Below, piece by piece: positions 17,320 to 26,232 of a stretch of 64,000 nucleotides of DNA. This stretch comes from Rhodobiaceae bacterium. Lineage in GTDB: Bacteria; Pseudomonadota; Alphaproteobacteria; Rhizobiales; Tepidamorphaceae. The notes beneath the pieces are model-generated. The model made no database searches. It was not told the DNA's origin and saw only the letters and a list, made by a program, of their open reading frames with translations. How positions within the stretch are numbered: position 1 is the first letter of the stretch; each line of letters begins with the position of its first letter. A program made the position numbers and the translations under genes. The stretch spans positions 7,609 to 71,608 of the forward strand of contig JACKJK010000012.1 in assembly GCA_020637985.1 (NCBI GenBank), written 5' to 3'.

Positions 17320-18036
17320 ATGAACACAGCCGACCTTGCCGGACCTAAGCAGCAGCACAGCGCCCGGCCTGCGCGCGCACCGGGGCGCGAACGGCTGTTC
17401 CGTGCCGCGCGCCGCCACACCAGCCTCGTGCGCGTCCTGCGTGTCGCGCTGCCGCTCGCCAGCGTGCTTGCCGCCGCCGCGCTGTCGGTGTCCACATTCA
17501 GTTTCAAGCTGCCCGAAGGCACGTTCAATATCGACGGGATCGGCCTCGACGGCTCCACGGTGGTCATGGACAGCCCGAAGCTGAGCGGCTACCGCGCCGG
17601 CAAGGGCACCTATCTCATCGAGGCCGAGAAGGCGGAGCAGGACATCCACGCCACCAACATCGTCAACCTGAGCGGGCTCGACGGCAAGCTGACCCAGGAA
17701 GACGGTCGCTGGGCGAGCCTGCGCGCCGGCAGCGGACAGCTCGACACCAAGACCCAGAGCCTGATGCTGCGCGACCGCATCGTCGTGCGCGCCGATGGCG
17801 GCTACCGCGCCCTGCTGGACGATGCCGCCGTCGACATGAAGGCCGGCAGCGTCGTCACCGAAAAGCCGGTCAAGGTCGACATGCTCAACGGCAGTCTCGT
17901 CGCCGACACCATGACCATCACCGAAAGCGGACGGACGATGGCCTTCGACGGGCGCGTCAAGCTGCGCGTCATTCTTGGCGTCCCCTCCGGCCCTCTGCCG
18001 GGCAGCGAGGCGCCCGCGCCCGCAACCGCGAACTGA
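17320..18036 (+). CDS. lptC: LPS transport periplasmic/inner-membrane protein LptC
   Basis: 238 residues. An N-terminal cytoplasmic stretch rich in Arg is followed by one membrane segment (about 43-60, VLRVALPLASVLAAAALSVS), then a periplasmic beta-jellyroll region with LSGYRAGKGTYLIEAEKAEQD and GKLTQEDGRWASLRA. LptC hands LPS from the LptBFG extractor to LptA. It heads the lptC-lptA-lptB unit; lptF/lptG are not in the window. Confidence 0.9.
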   Translation: MNTADLAGPKQQHSARPARAPGRERLFRAARRHTSLVRVLRVALPLASVLAAAALSVSTFSFKLPEGTFNIDGIGLDGSTVVMDSPKLSGYRAGKGTYLIEAEKAEQDIHATNIVNLSGLDGKLTQEDGRWASLRAGSGQLDTKTQSLMLRDRIVVRADGGYRALLDDAAVDMKAGSVVTEKPVKVDMLNGSLVADTMTITESGRTMAFDGRVKLRVILGVPSGPLPGSEAPAPATAN

Positions 18037-18085
18037 AATGCCGAGCCGCCTGCGCATCGCGCAACACCGTGGAGAGAGAGTGCAT

Positions 18086-18646
18086 ATGATGCGTTGGTTC
18101 AGGCAATCGCTGCTCGCCCTCGCCGTACTGGGGTGCGTTGGCGCGTCCGCCCCTGCCGTGCGCGCGCAGACGCCGCAGCCGAACCTCGGAGGCCTGGGTA
18201 TCGACGGCGGCCAGCCCGTCAAGATCGATGCCGACCGGTTTGACGTCTTCGACGACCGCAAGCAGGCCATCTTCAGCGGCAACGTCATCCTCGAGCAGGG
18301 CGAGGTACGCCTGCAGACGCACAAGCTGGTGGTCAGCTATGAAGGCGGCACCGACCAGCGCCAGGGGCGCATCACGCGCCTCGATGCCTCAGGCAAGGTC
18401 GTGGTCCATTCGAAGGACCAGACGGCAACCGGCGACAGTGCTGTCTACGAGGTCGCCTCGCGCGTCATCAGGCTCAAGGGAAACGTCGTCCTGACGCAGG
18501 GAAAGAATGTGATTCGCGGCACCGATCTCATCGTTGACCTGACCACGGGCACCTCCAAGCTGGTCTCCTCCGGCTCTGGCGGCGGCAGGGTTCAGGGCCT
18601 TTTCCTGCCCGGCTCCATGCAAAATCGCGGCCAGAATCCGAATTGA
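18086..18646 (+). CDS. lptA: LPS transport periplasmic bridge protein LptA
   Basis: 186 residues, with a cleavable signal (about 1-27, ending PAVRAQT) and an OstA/LptA beta-jellyroll (about 40-165: KIDADRFDVFDDRKQAIFSGNVILEQGEVRLQTHKLVV, written here only in part). LptA oligomerises across the periplasm to carry LPS to LptD/E. The start at 18086 is favoured because GGAGAGAG precedes it and it gives a clean signal peptide; 18038 is a longer option that overlaps the end of lptC spacing. Confidence 0.93.
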   Translation: MMRWFRQSLLALAVLGCVGASAPAVRAQTPQPNLGGLGIDGGQPVKIDADRFDVFDDRKQAIFSGNVILEQGEVRLQTHKLVVSYEGGTDQRQGRITRLDASGKVVVHSKDQTATGDSAVYEVASRVIRLKGNVVLTQGKNVIRGTDLIVDLTTGTSKLVSSGSGGGRVQGLFLPGSMQNRGQNPN

Positions 18647-18649
18647 CGG

Positions 18650-18668
18650 GTCGAGGCCCTCGACTTTT
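18650..18668 (+). terminator. Short hairpin with T-run just after lptA
   Basis: Six-base stem GTCGAG/CTCGAC with a 3-base loop, then TTTT. It could reduce readthrough into lptB, but the stem is short. Confidence 0.35.
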
Positions 18669-18789
18669 CGGCCCGGGCGCGAAATGTTGTGCGGGCAATC
18701 GCGAACCTGCCGGCTCCCCGGCATGAACCGCGGCAGTCCGGTTTCGGGAAACGCCTGTGCGCGATCAGTGGTCGAATCCGCGGGAACAG

Positions 18790-19872
18790 ATGGCGCGCGC
18801 CGCACGGCGCGCCAGCGAACGGCTGCGCGCAATGGATCTCGATGGCAAGTTCGCCGAAACGGTCTCGCGCCTGCGCGCTGCCCTGCCGCGGCACACCGGA
18901 TGGCCGTTTGCGCGCCGCGGTGCACCCTACCGCGCCGGTGAGCAGCGCGACCAGCCATCGCTCGCCGCGCCCCAGCGCGTCGTTCCGCCGCGCGCCGAGG
19001 AAAAGCCCTGGTGGGACCTGTCGCGGCTGACCGGTCTATTGCCGCGCCGCACCGGCGGTGCGGTGAAACAACGGCGCCAGCCCGCCGCCGCCAGGCCGCG
19101 CCCGGCGCGATCCGCCGCGCCGCAGCCATCGACCGCCACCGCCCCCAGGGTCGAATGGCTGACCGCCCATGGCCTGGAGAAATCCTTCGCCGGCCGCCAG
19201 GTCGTGCGCGGCGTCAGCCTCGGTCTGCGCCGCGGCGAGGTGGTCGGCCTGCTTGGTCCCAACGGTGCCGGCAAGACGACGACCTTCTACATGATCACCG
19301 GCCTGATCCCCGCCGACGGCGGCGCCATAGAGCTCGACGGCTTCGACGTCACCAGCCTGCCGATGTATCGCCGTGCCCGCCTCGGGGTCGGCTACCTGCC
19401 GCAGGAACCCTCGATCTTTCGCGGCATGACCGTCGAGCAGAACATCATGGCCGTCCTCGAGCTCGTGGAACCGGACCGGCGCAAGCGCAACCAGCAGCTC
19501 GACCAGCTGCTCGACGAATTTTCCATCGCCAGGGTGCGCAAGTCGCCGGCGATCGCGCTGTCCGGCGGCGAGCGCCGCCGCGTCGAGATCGCCCGCGCGC
19601 TTGCCTCGCGCCCGGTCTTCATGCTGCTCGACGAACCTTTCGCCGGCATCGATCCGATCGCCGTCAACGACATCCGCGCGCTGGTGCGCCACCTCGCCGG
19701 CCGCGGCATCGGCATCCTCATCACCGACCATAATGTCCGCGAGACGCTGAGCCTGATCGACCGCGCCTACATCATCCACGACGGCCAGGTTCTGATGGAG
19801 GGCACGCCCCAGGCGGTGGTTGCCCATGACGCGGTGCGCCAGCACTACCTCGGCGAAGACTTCTCGCTATGA
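18790..19872 (+). CDS. lptB: LPS export ABC transporter ATPase LptB, N-terminally extended
   Basis: Cytoplasmic ATPase that powers LPS extraction through LptFG. The ABC domain (about 120-360) has Walker A GPNGAGKTTT, the signature LSGGERRR, Walker B FMLLDEPFAGIDP and the switch His in ITDHNV. The usual LptB is about 240-260 residues; here about 115-120 extra residues, rich in Arg, Pro and Ala with few hydrophobics, precede the domain and read as disordered. The exact start is unsure: GTG 18757, ATG 18790 and ATG 18832 are all in frame. The stop overlaps the rpoN ATG by 4 bases. Confidence 0.9.
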   Translation: MARAARRASERLRAMDLDGKFAETVSRLRAALPRHTGWPFARRGAPYRAGEQRDQPSLAAPQRVVPPRAEEKPWWDLSRLTGLLPRRTGGAVKQRRQPAAARPRPARSAAPQPSTATAPRVEWLTAHGLEKSFAGRQVVRGVSLGLRRGEVVGLLGPNGAGKTTTFYMITGLIPADGGAIELDGFDVTSLPMYRRARLGVGYLPQEPSIFRGMTVEQNIMAVLELVEPDRRKRNQQLDQLLDEFSIARVRKSPAIALSGGERRRVEIARALASRPVFMLLDEPFAGIDPIAVNDIRALVRHLAGRGIGILITDHNVRETLSLIDRAYIIHDGQVLMEGTPQAVVAHDAVRQHYLGEDFSL

Positions 19873-21410
19873 ACGCGCGCGGAGCATCCTCCGGGTTCAA
19901 CATGCGGCCACGGCTCGAGCTGCGCCAGAGCCAGTCGCTGGTCATGACGCCGCAGCTGATGCAGGCGATCAAGCTGCTGCAGCTCTCCAACCTGGACCTC
20001 ACCGCCTACGTCGAGGAGGAACTGGAAAGGAACCCGCTGCTGGAGCGCGACAGCGACGACGACGAGCCGCGCGGCGCGCGCGAGGAGGCCGGCGACACCG
20101 ATGCCTCGGGCGATGGTGATCCGCCTGTTGACGGCGGCGCGGTCGTCGAGGGCGATCCCGGCGACCTGGTTGCTGCCAGCAGCGCCGATATCGAAAGCCT
20201 GGCGCCGAGCGTCGATGCTGATCTTGGCGAGGCGCTCGACGAGACGACGACCTGGTCGGCACCCGCCGAACCCGGTGCCATCGGCACCAGCATCGGCGAC
20301 TACAACCTGGAGGATTTCGTCACCGGTGATGAAACCCTGCACGACCATCTCAGGGCGCAATTGGCGATCGCGGCCACGGACCCGACGCAGCACGCGATTT
20401 GCGAGTACCTGATCGGCTATATCGAGGACACCGGCTACCTCGGCGGAGGCCTGGAGCCGGTTGCCGCCCGGCTCGGCATCGCCGTCGACGAGGCGGAACG
20501 CGCGCTGGCCGTCCTGCAATCCTTCGATCCCTCCGGCGTCGCCGCGCGCGATCTCGCCGAATGCCTCTCGATCCAGCTGCGCGAGCGCGACCGTCTGGAT
20601 CCGGCCATGGCCGCGCTTGTCGCCAACCTCGAACTGCTGGCGCGCCGCGACTTCCCGGCGCTGCGGCGCATCTGCGGCGTCGATCAGGACGATCTCGCCG
20701 ACATGATCGCCGAGATCCGCGCGCTCGACCCCAAGCCCGGCAGCCGTTTCGGCGGCGCCCCCGTACAGCCGGTCGTTCCGGATGTCTTCGTGCGCCAGCG
20801 CGCCGACGGCGGCTGGGCGATAGACCTCAATGCCGACACGCTGCCGCGTGTTCTGGTCAACCGCGGCTACTATTCCGCCGTGGTCGGCTCGCTCGCCGGC
20901 AGCGACGACCGAATGTGGCTCAACAACTGCCTGCAGGAAGCCAACTGGCTCATCAAGAGCCTCGACCAGCGCGCCCGCACAGTGCTCAAGGTGGCAACCG
21001 AGATCGTCCGCCAGCAGGACGCGTTCCTGCTACACGGCATCGCATATCTGCGCCCGCTCAACCTGAAGACGGTGGCCGATTCGATCTCCATGCACGAATC
21101 GACCGTCAGCCGCGTCACCGCCAACAAGTACATGGCGACCCCGCGCGGCATCTTCGAGATGAAGTTCTTCTTCCCCACTGCGATTTCCGCCACCCACGGC
21201 GGCGACGCCCATTCCGGCGAGGCCGTGCGCCATCACATCCGCGAACTGATCGAGGCGGAGGGCAAGCACGTCCTGTCCGACGACCAGATCGTCAAGGCGT
21301 TGCAGGACCAGGGTATCGACATTGCCCGGCGCACCGTGGCGAAGTACCGCGAATCGCTGGGAATCCCCTCGTCCGTCCAGCGCCGGCGCGAGCGGCGGAT
21401 GGCCGGATGA
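19869..21410 (+). CDS. rpoN: RNA polymerase sigma-54 factor
   Basis: 513 residues. Region I begins LELRQSQSLVMTPQLMQAIKLLQLSN (abbreviated: LRQSQSLVMTPQLMQAIK), an acidic region II follows (about 58-150), and the C-terminal DNA-binding part has an HTH SISMHESTVSRVTANKYM and the RpoN box ARRTVAKYRE. Sigma-54 reads -24/-12 promoters of nitrogen, C4-dicarboxylate and other genes with AAA+ activators. The ATGA overlap with lptB and the downstream hpf and ptsN match the conserved alphaproteobacterial order. Confidence 0.97.
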   Translation: MNARGASSGFNMRPRLELRQSQSLVMTPQLMQAIKLLQLSNLDLTAYVEEELERNPLLERDSDDDEPRGAREEAGDTDASGDGDPPVDGGAVVEGDPGDLVAASSADIESLAPSVDADLGEALDETTTWSAPAEPGAIGTSIGDYNLEDFVTGDETLHDHLRAQLAIAATDPTQHAICEYLIGYIEDTGYLGGGLEPVAARLGIAVDEAERALAVLQSFDPSGVAARDLAECLSIQLRERDRLDPAMAALVANLELLARRDFPALRRICGVDQDDLADMIAEIRALDPKPGSRFGGAPVQPVVPDVFVRQRADGGWAIDLNADTLPRVLVNRGYYSAVVGSLAGSDDRMWLNNCLQEANWLIKSLDQRARTVLKVATEIVRQQDAFLLHGIAYLRPLNLKTVADSISMHESTVSRVTANKYMATPRGIFEMKFFFPTAISATHGGDAHSGEAVRHHIRELIEAEGKHVLSDDQIVKALQDQGIDIARRTVAKYRESLGIPSSVQRRRERRMAG

Positions 21411-21651
21411 GACGCGCGCTCACAATATCGTCGCCTTTGCCCGGCAGGGAATTGACTTGTCCGGCGGGCCTCCTTAGGGTCCGCGCCTCGTTGGGCGGTC
21501 GCCTGTGGCGTTGCCTGCCGGCGCCCCGGTGGAGGGGACAGGTCGGCATGCTTCGAGGCGGGCAATTGACCGCCACATGGGGGCTGCCGGTTTGGCGGCG
21601 ATGCCATGCTGCGAACGACTCGAAATTGCGAACAACCAGGTGTTTCCGGAA

Positions 21652-22242
21652 ATGTCGCTACGCGTGATCGGCAAGAACATCGACGTTGGCGAAGCCCTTC
21701 GCCAGCGGGCGGAAGAGCGCCTTCAGGGGATGCTCGGCAAGTACTTCTCGCACGGCTATTCGGGCCATGTGGCCATCGAGAAGGTGCGCCAGCACTTCCG
21801 CAGCGAATTCGTCATCCATCTCGATTCGGGCATCAATCTGCAGGCCGAGGGCGAAGGCGATGACGCCTACCGCAGCCTCGAGGCGGCAGCCGAACGGCTG
21901 GAGAAGCGCCTGCGCCGCTACAAGCGCCGCCTGAAGGATCACCATCAGGTCCAGCGCGCGGCCGAGGACGCGGTCATCGCGCCGAGCTTCGTGCTCGCCG
22001 AGGTCGACGAGGAGCTGCACGAGGAGGCAGCGCCCGTCGATGACGCCAATCCTCTCGTCGTCGCCGAACAGGCAACCGAGATTCGCACCCAGACCGTCGG
22101 CATGGCGGCGATGGCACTGGACCTGTCGGAATCGCCGGTGATCCTGTTCCGCAATGCCGCCAATGGCCGGCTCAACATCGTCTACCGGCGCGCCGACGGC
22201 AACATCGGCTGGATCGATCCGCCGACCCTCGACAACGCCTGA
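21652..22242 (+). CDS. hpf: Long-form ribosome hibernation promoting factor
   Basis: 196 residues from MSLRVIGKNIDVG; the 49 extra in-frame residues upstream are not family-like. The N-terminal domain (1-105) is the basic S30AE/YfiA fold that binds the 30S decoding site. After an acidic linker, the C-terminal dimerisation domain (about 138-190, SPVILFRNAANGRLNIVYRR) marks the long form that pairs 70S into 100S ribosomes in stationary phase. It lies between rpoN and ptsN. Confidence 0.95.
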   Translation: MSLRVIGKNIDVGEALRQRAEERLQGMLGKYFSHGYSGHVAIEKVRQHFRSEFVIHLDSGINLQAEGEGDDAYRSLEAAAERLEKRLRRYKRRLKDHHQVQRAAEDAVIAPSFVLAEVDEELHEEAAPVDDANPLVVAEQATEIRTQTVGMAAMALDLSESPVILFRNAANGRLNIVYRRADGNIGWIDPPTLDNA

Positions 22243-22339
22243 CGGGCTGCCGCGCCACGCGGCGCGGCGGTGGCTGACGGATTGACACGCGATCGCCTGC
22301 GTGGCGCGCGAAAAACCGGCAAATCAGGACGCGAAGCAA

Positions 22340-22804
22340 ATGAGCCTGAATGATCTGATCGCGCAGGACGCGATCATCGCGATGCTGAAGGCGAGCAGCA
22401 AGAAGCAGGTGATCCAGGAAATGGCCGAGAAGGCCGCCCGAATCACCGACCTTCCCTCCCGCACGATCTTCGATCAGCTCCTGCAGCGCGAGCGGCTCGG
22501 CTCGACGGGGATCGGCCATGGCATCGCCATTCCCCACGCCCGGGTGCCCGGCATCACACGCCTGACCGGCGTTTTCGCCCGCCTCGACAAGCCGATCGAT
22601 TTCGATGCGGTCGACGACGAGCCCGTCGACCTGGTCTTCATGCTGATGGCGCCCGAGGGCGAGGGCGCCGATCACCTCAAGGCGCTGGCGCGCATCGCCC
22701 GCGTGCTGCGCGACCCGGTCAATACCGGAAAGATCCGCGCCTCGCGCGATGCGTCCGCCATCTACGGCGTGCTCAACGCGCCGACCACGTCCAACGCGGC
22801 CTGA
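22340..22804 (+). CDS. ptsN: Nitrogen-related phosphotransferase EIIA (PtsN)
   Basis: 154 residues, the usual length, from MSLNDLIAQDAI. The phosphorylated residue is His66 in IGHGIAIPHARV. PtsN is the last acceptor of the PtsP-NPr chain and adjusts potassium, carbon and nitrogen responses without transporting sugar. An ORF start at 22301 adds 13 residues and is less likely. Confidence 0.96.
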   Translation: MSLNDLIAQDAIIAMLKASSKKQVIQEMAEKAARITDLPSRTIFDQLLQRERLGSTGIGHGIAIPHARVPGITRLTGVFARLDKPIDFDAVDDEPVDLVFMLMAPEGEGADHLKALARIARVLRDPVNTGKIRASRDASAIYGVLNAPTTSNAA

Positions 22805-22833
22805 CCGGACTCACGCGGACTTGCATCGCCAAT

Positions 22834-23121
22834 TCAGTGCACGCTGACCGTCGTCAGGTGCTGTTCATGCGCCTGGGCGAGCGCCATCTCGCGCGTGCTG
22901 GTCAGCATGATCGGCGCACCGGCCGCCCCGTGCAGGGCATAGAGCCGGGTGCCGGGCGGCAACTCGCGCGCTTGCGGCACTGATTCAGCGATCTCGCCGG
23001 CAAGCACCGGGCGGATATAGGCGATCGTTCCCTCGCCGAGCTGGGCAAGGTAGGTCGCATCGATCTCCTTCGGCAGTACGGGTTGTCCGGACGCCGCCGT
23101 GTGGAATTCTTCGTCACTCAT
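22834..23121 (-). CDS. DUF1150 family protein
   Basis: 95 residues; AGGAG stands 9 bases before the ATG at 23121. The sequence has YLAQLGEGTIAYIRPVLAG and LYALHGAAGAPIMLTSTREM, typical of the small DUF1150 proteins found beside hsp20 genes in alphaproteobacteria. No signal peptide or catalytic motif. It follows the small heat shock gene by 48 bases on the same strand and may be co-transcribed. Function unknown. Confidence 0.85.
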   Translation of the reverse strand: MSDEEFHTAASGQPVLPKEIDATYLAQLGEGTIAYIRPVLAGEIAESVPQARELPPGTRLYALHGAAGAPIMLTSTREMALAQAHEQHLTTVSVH

Positions 23122-23169
23122 CGCACTCAACTCCTGTGCTGGCCGGGTTTGAACGCTGATCAAGGGCAA

Positions 23170-23598
23170 TCAATCGCCCGCTGCGATTCTGATCCGCCGC
23201 GCACCACGCAGTGGCTGCGGGCGCACCAGGGTAATGGCCAGGAGCCCGTTCTCGAGCACCGCGCCACCCACTTCCATCGTCTCGGCCAGCACGAAACAGC
23301 GCTGGAACTGCCGCGCCGCGATTCCCCGGTACAGGAAATCGCGGTCCGGACCGCCGTTCTGGCGGCCACGGATGGTCAGCTGGCCATCGGCAACCGTGAC
23401 ATCGAGGTCTTCCGCGCGGAAGCCGGCGACAGCCAGCGTGATCCGCAACCGTTCGGGTTTGTCCGCGTCGGCGGCCAGCCGCTCGATGTTGTATGGCGGA
23501 TAGCCGTTCGAAGCCGACCGGCCGATGTGTTCGAGGAGAGAGTCGATCTCGTCGAACCCGAGCAGGAAGGGGCTGTTGAGGTTGATCGTGCGAGACAC
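23170..23598 (-). CDS. Hsp20 family small heat shock protein
   Basis: 142 residues if translation begins at the GTG of VSRTINLNSPFLLGFD, the normal family start. An ATG at 23685 in the same frame would add 29 residues. The alpha-crystallin domain runs about 38-130: YNIERL, ITLAVAGFRAEDLDVTV, the RQFQRCFVL strand and ENGLLAITLVRP. These are ATP-independent holdases. No ROSE-like or CIRCE element was recognised upstream. Confidence 0.88.
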   Translation of the reverse strand: MSRTINLNSPFLLGFDEIDSLLEHIGRSASNGYPPYNIERLAADADKPERLRITLAVAGFRAEDLDVTVADGQLTIRGRQNGGPDRDFLYRGIAARQFQRCFVLAETMEVGGAVLENGLLAITLVRPQPLRGARRIRIAAGD

Positions 23599-23929
23599 CG
23601 CGAACCCGCCCTTCGTCCTTTTTGCGTCCGTCGCATCCGCGAAGCCGGACATCAAAGCAACCGGGGTCCGAAAGGTCCTCGTCATCGAGCAACCAACCAC
23701 CCCTCCGCGCACCATCATCGGGTGCCCGGTCAAAATGATATGGTGAGCGGTCCAGCCGCCATCAAGATACGGGATCGGGTGCCGTCCACGCGCCAGCCGG
23801 GCGAACCGGCATGGCGATGCTCGGGATGCCGCGCCGGGGGTGCGAATCCCAGGCAGGCGGATTTTCTCAGGCAGACGGATTTTCAGTCTGGAAGATGCCC
23901 CTGTCGGGGAACGCAAGACGGCTGGCGGG

Positions 23930-24005
<76 letters not shown>

Positions 24006-24109
24006 GTCTTCACCGTGCCGCCGTTGCAGCCACCTGTTGCGCTGCTGGCCGGGAAATCGGGCACCCGCACGTAGCGAAGCGCCGTCTTGCCGCCGAACGC
24101 GGCGCGAGG

Positions 24110-24138
24110 GATTTAGGCCATTCGCGCCGCATTGGCAA
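24110..24138 (-). promoter_or_regulatory. Predicted promoter of tRNA-Ala
   Basis: Reverse-strand -35 TTGCCA (24133-24138), 17-base spacer, -10 TAAATC (24110-24115). The start would be near 24103, about 98 bases before the tRNA. Confidence 0.5.
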
Positions 24139-24153
24139 CCATTGAGTTGGGCG

Positions 24154-24600
24154 TCAGTCCTCGTCGTCGGCGAGGTCGCCGTCGATAAGGCCGGAAACGT
24201 CGCCGTCGTCCTCGTCCTCGTCGTCTTCGAGGAAGGTGTCGTCGTCCTCCTCGTCGTCGAGGTCTTCCTCGAGGTCGGGAATGCCGTCGTCATCTTCGTC
24301 ATCGTCGGTCGGCGCTGCGGCGACGCGGCCGGTGTCCTCGTCTTCCTCCTCGACTTCCTCGAGCGCCACCGTGTCGTCGCTGTCGTCGGCGTCGGACTCG
24401 ACCTCGAAATCATCCTCCTCCGCTTCGGTTTCCGGGCGTGCCTTGGGCGCCGGCGCCGGTTGCGGCTTCACCCGCGCCACGGCTTTCTCGACGTCGAAGG
24501 TGGTCGAGCACTTCGGGCAGATGATGGGGACCTTGTTGAGGTCGTAGAATCGCGCGCCGCACTCCGGGCACGTGCGTTTGATGCCAAGTTCCGGTTTTGC
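24154..24600 (-). CDS. FYDLN-acid (TIGR02300) zinc-ribbon protein
   Basis: 148 residues from a GTG with AAAGGA 9 bases upstream; this gives the family start VAKPELGIKRTCPECGARFYDLN. Cys12, Cys15, Cys29 and Cys32 form a zinc ribbon around the FYDLN motif. From about residue 60 on, the chain is almost entirely Asp/Glu with a few Ala/Pro, ending near pI extremes and probably disordered. The family is restricted mostly to alphaproteobacteria and has no known function. The product is divergent from aroA, with promoter at 24694-24722. Confidence 0.88.
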   Translation of the reverse strand, partial: AKPELGIKRTCPECGARFYDLNKVPIICPKCSTTFDVEKAVARVKPQPAPAPKARPETEAEEDDFEVESDADDSDDTVALEEVEEEDEDTGRVAAAPTDDDEDDDGIPDLEEDLDDEEDDDTFLEDDEDEDDGDVSGLIDGDLADDED

Positions 24601-24693
24601 CACGTTCAATCGTCCTTTCGCCGCGCCGGTCATGGGCGATGTTGCGCCGCCGGGCCGGTTTGTCGCTGGTTCCCGTCTAGCGAGGTGCGGCTC

Positions 24694-24722
24694 CGATAGA
24701 CCGTGCGCGCCTGCGTTGTCAA
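24694..24722 (-). promoter_or_regulatory. Predicted promoter of the FYDLN-acid gene
   Basis: Reverse-strand perfect -35 TTGACA (24717-24722), 17-base spacer and -10 CTATCG (24694-24699), close to the rhizobial CTATAT form. Leader of about 87 bases to the GTG start. Confidence 0.5.
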
Positions 24723-24885
24723 AAGCAAAATCGCGCTATTCCCGCATTGGCTTGCTTCAACGCCGGCAGTGCCGCCGTGCGGCCCCGCCCGCATCGCCCG
24801 CACAGGTGCGCCGCGCGACGTCTGTACGTATCGCCAGCGGGTGTGTTAGGTCGTGGCCGCAACGCTCCCAGTCAGGAAACCTCGC

Positions 24886-26232
24886 GTGTCCGCTGCCAAT
24901 TCTCCACGCCCGGCACAGGCCCGTGCCGGCAGCGCCCTGGTCGGTTCCGTCCGCGTGCCGGGCGACAAGTCGATTTCCCACCGTGCGCTGCTGCTTGGCG
25001 GCCTGGCCCGCGGCGAAACCCGCGTTGAAGGCCTGCTCGAAGGCGAGGACGTCCTGCGCACGGCGGATGCCATGCGCGCGATGGGCGCGCATGTCGAACG
25101 CATTTCCAGCGGCGACTGGCATGTGCGCGGCAATGGCGTCGGCGCCCTGCTGCAGCCGCGCGAGACGCTGGATTTCGGCAACGCCGGCACCGGTGTGCGG
25201 CTGATGATGGGCCTTGCCGCCGGCCATGGGCTGACCGTGACCTTCGACGGCGACGCGTCGCTTCGAAAGCGTCCGATGGGTCGCATCCTGACGCCGTTGA
25301 AGCTGATGGGCGCGCGCGTTCTCGACTGCGCCGAGGGCGAACGCCTGCCGCTGACCCTGGCCGGCCCGCAGGACGTCATCCCCATCCGCTACCGCCTGCC
25401 GGTCGCCTCCGCGCAGGTGAAGTCCGCCGTGCTGCTGGCCGGCCTCGATTGTGCCGGGGAGACGAGCGTCATCGAGCCGGAAGCGACCCGCGACCACACC
25501 GAGCGCATGCTGCGCCACTTCGGCGCGCGGGTGGATGCCGTTGAGGCCGAGGAGGGCCGCGTCATCACGCTGAAGGGGCGCCCGGACCTTGTCGGCCGTG
25601 ACCTCTTCGTGCCCGCCGACCCCAGTTCGGCGGCCTTCCCGCTGGTCGCCGCCCTGATCGTCCCCGGGTCTCGGGTCCGCCTGGAGGCGGTGATGGTCAA
25701 CCCGACCCGCGCCGGCCTGCTCGCCACGCTGCAGGAGATGGGCGCCGCCATCGTCCGCGAGAACGAGCGCGAGGTCGGCGGCGAGCCGGTCTGCGATCTC
25801 GTCGTCACGTCAGGGACGCTGAAAGGCGTCGAGGTGCCGGCCGAACGCGCCCCCTCGATGATTGACGAATACCCGGTGCTCGCGGTTGCCGCCGCCTTTG
25901 CCGAGGGAGACACGGTGATGCGCGGCCTCTCCGAGCTGCGCGTCAAGGAAAGCGACCGGCTTGCCGCCGTTGCCGCGGGTCTTGCCGCCAACGGCGTGCG
26001 CCACACCATCGACGGCGACGACCTGATCGTGCATGGCGGCGGCCATGTCGCCGGCGGCGGCACGGTCGAAACCCACCTCGACCACCGTATCGCCATGGCC
26101 TTCCTGGTCATGGGGCTGGCGTCGCGCCAGCCCGTCACGGTCGACGACGCGACGATGATCGCGACGTCGTTCCCCGCCTTCACCAGCCTGATGCGCGGGC
26201 TGGGCGCCGAAATCGGGGTTTCCGGCACATGA
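24886..26232 (+). CDS. aroA: 3-phosphoshikimate 1-carboxyvinyltransferase (EPSP synthase), class II-like
   Basis: Transfers enolpyruvyl from PEP to shikimate-3-phosphate in aromatic amino acid synthesis. 448 residues from the GTG at 24886, chosen because AGGAAA lies 6 bases upstream; GTG 24853 is 11 codons earlier. The chain follows the Agrobacterium CP4 (class II) enzyme closely: GDKSISHR, GNAGTGVRLMMGL, DASLRKRPMGR, ASAQVKSAVLLAG, DEYPVLAVAAAFAEG. At the CP4 Ala100 position there is Gly101 (NAGTG rather than NAATG). aroA overlaps cmk by 4 bases. Confidence 0.96.
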   Translation: MSAANSPRPAQARAGSALVGSVRVPGDKSISHRALLLGGLARGETRVEGLLEGEDVLRTADAMRAMGAHVERISSGDWHVRGNGVGALLQPRETLDFGNAGTGVRLMMGLAAGHGLTVTFDGDASLRKRPMGRILTPLKLMGARVLDCAEGERLPLTLAGPQDVIPIRYRLPVASAQVKSAVLLAGLDCAGETSVIEPEATRDHTERMLRHFGARVDAVEAEEGRVITLKGRPDLVGRDLFVPADPSSAAFPLVAALIVPGSRVRLEAVMVNPTRAGLLATLQEMGAAIVRENEREVGGEPVCDLVVTSGTLKGVEVPAERAPSMIDEYPVLAVAAAFAEGDTVMRGLSELRVKESDRLAAVAAGLAANGVRHTIDGDDLIVHGGGHVAGGGTVETHLDHRIAMAFLVMGLASRQPVTVDDATMIATSFPAFTSLMRGLGAEIGVSGT

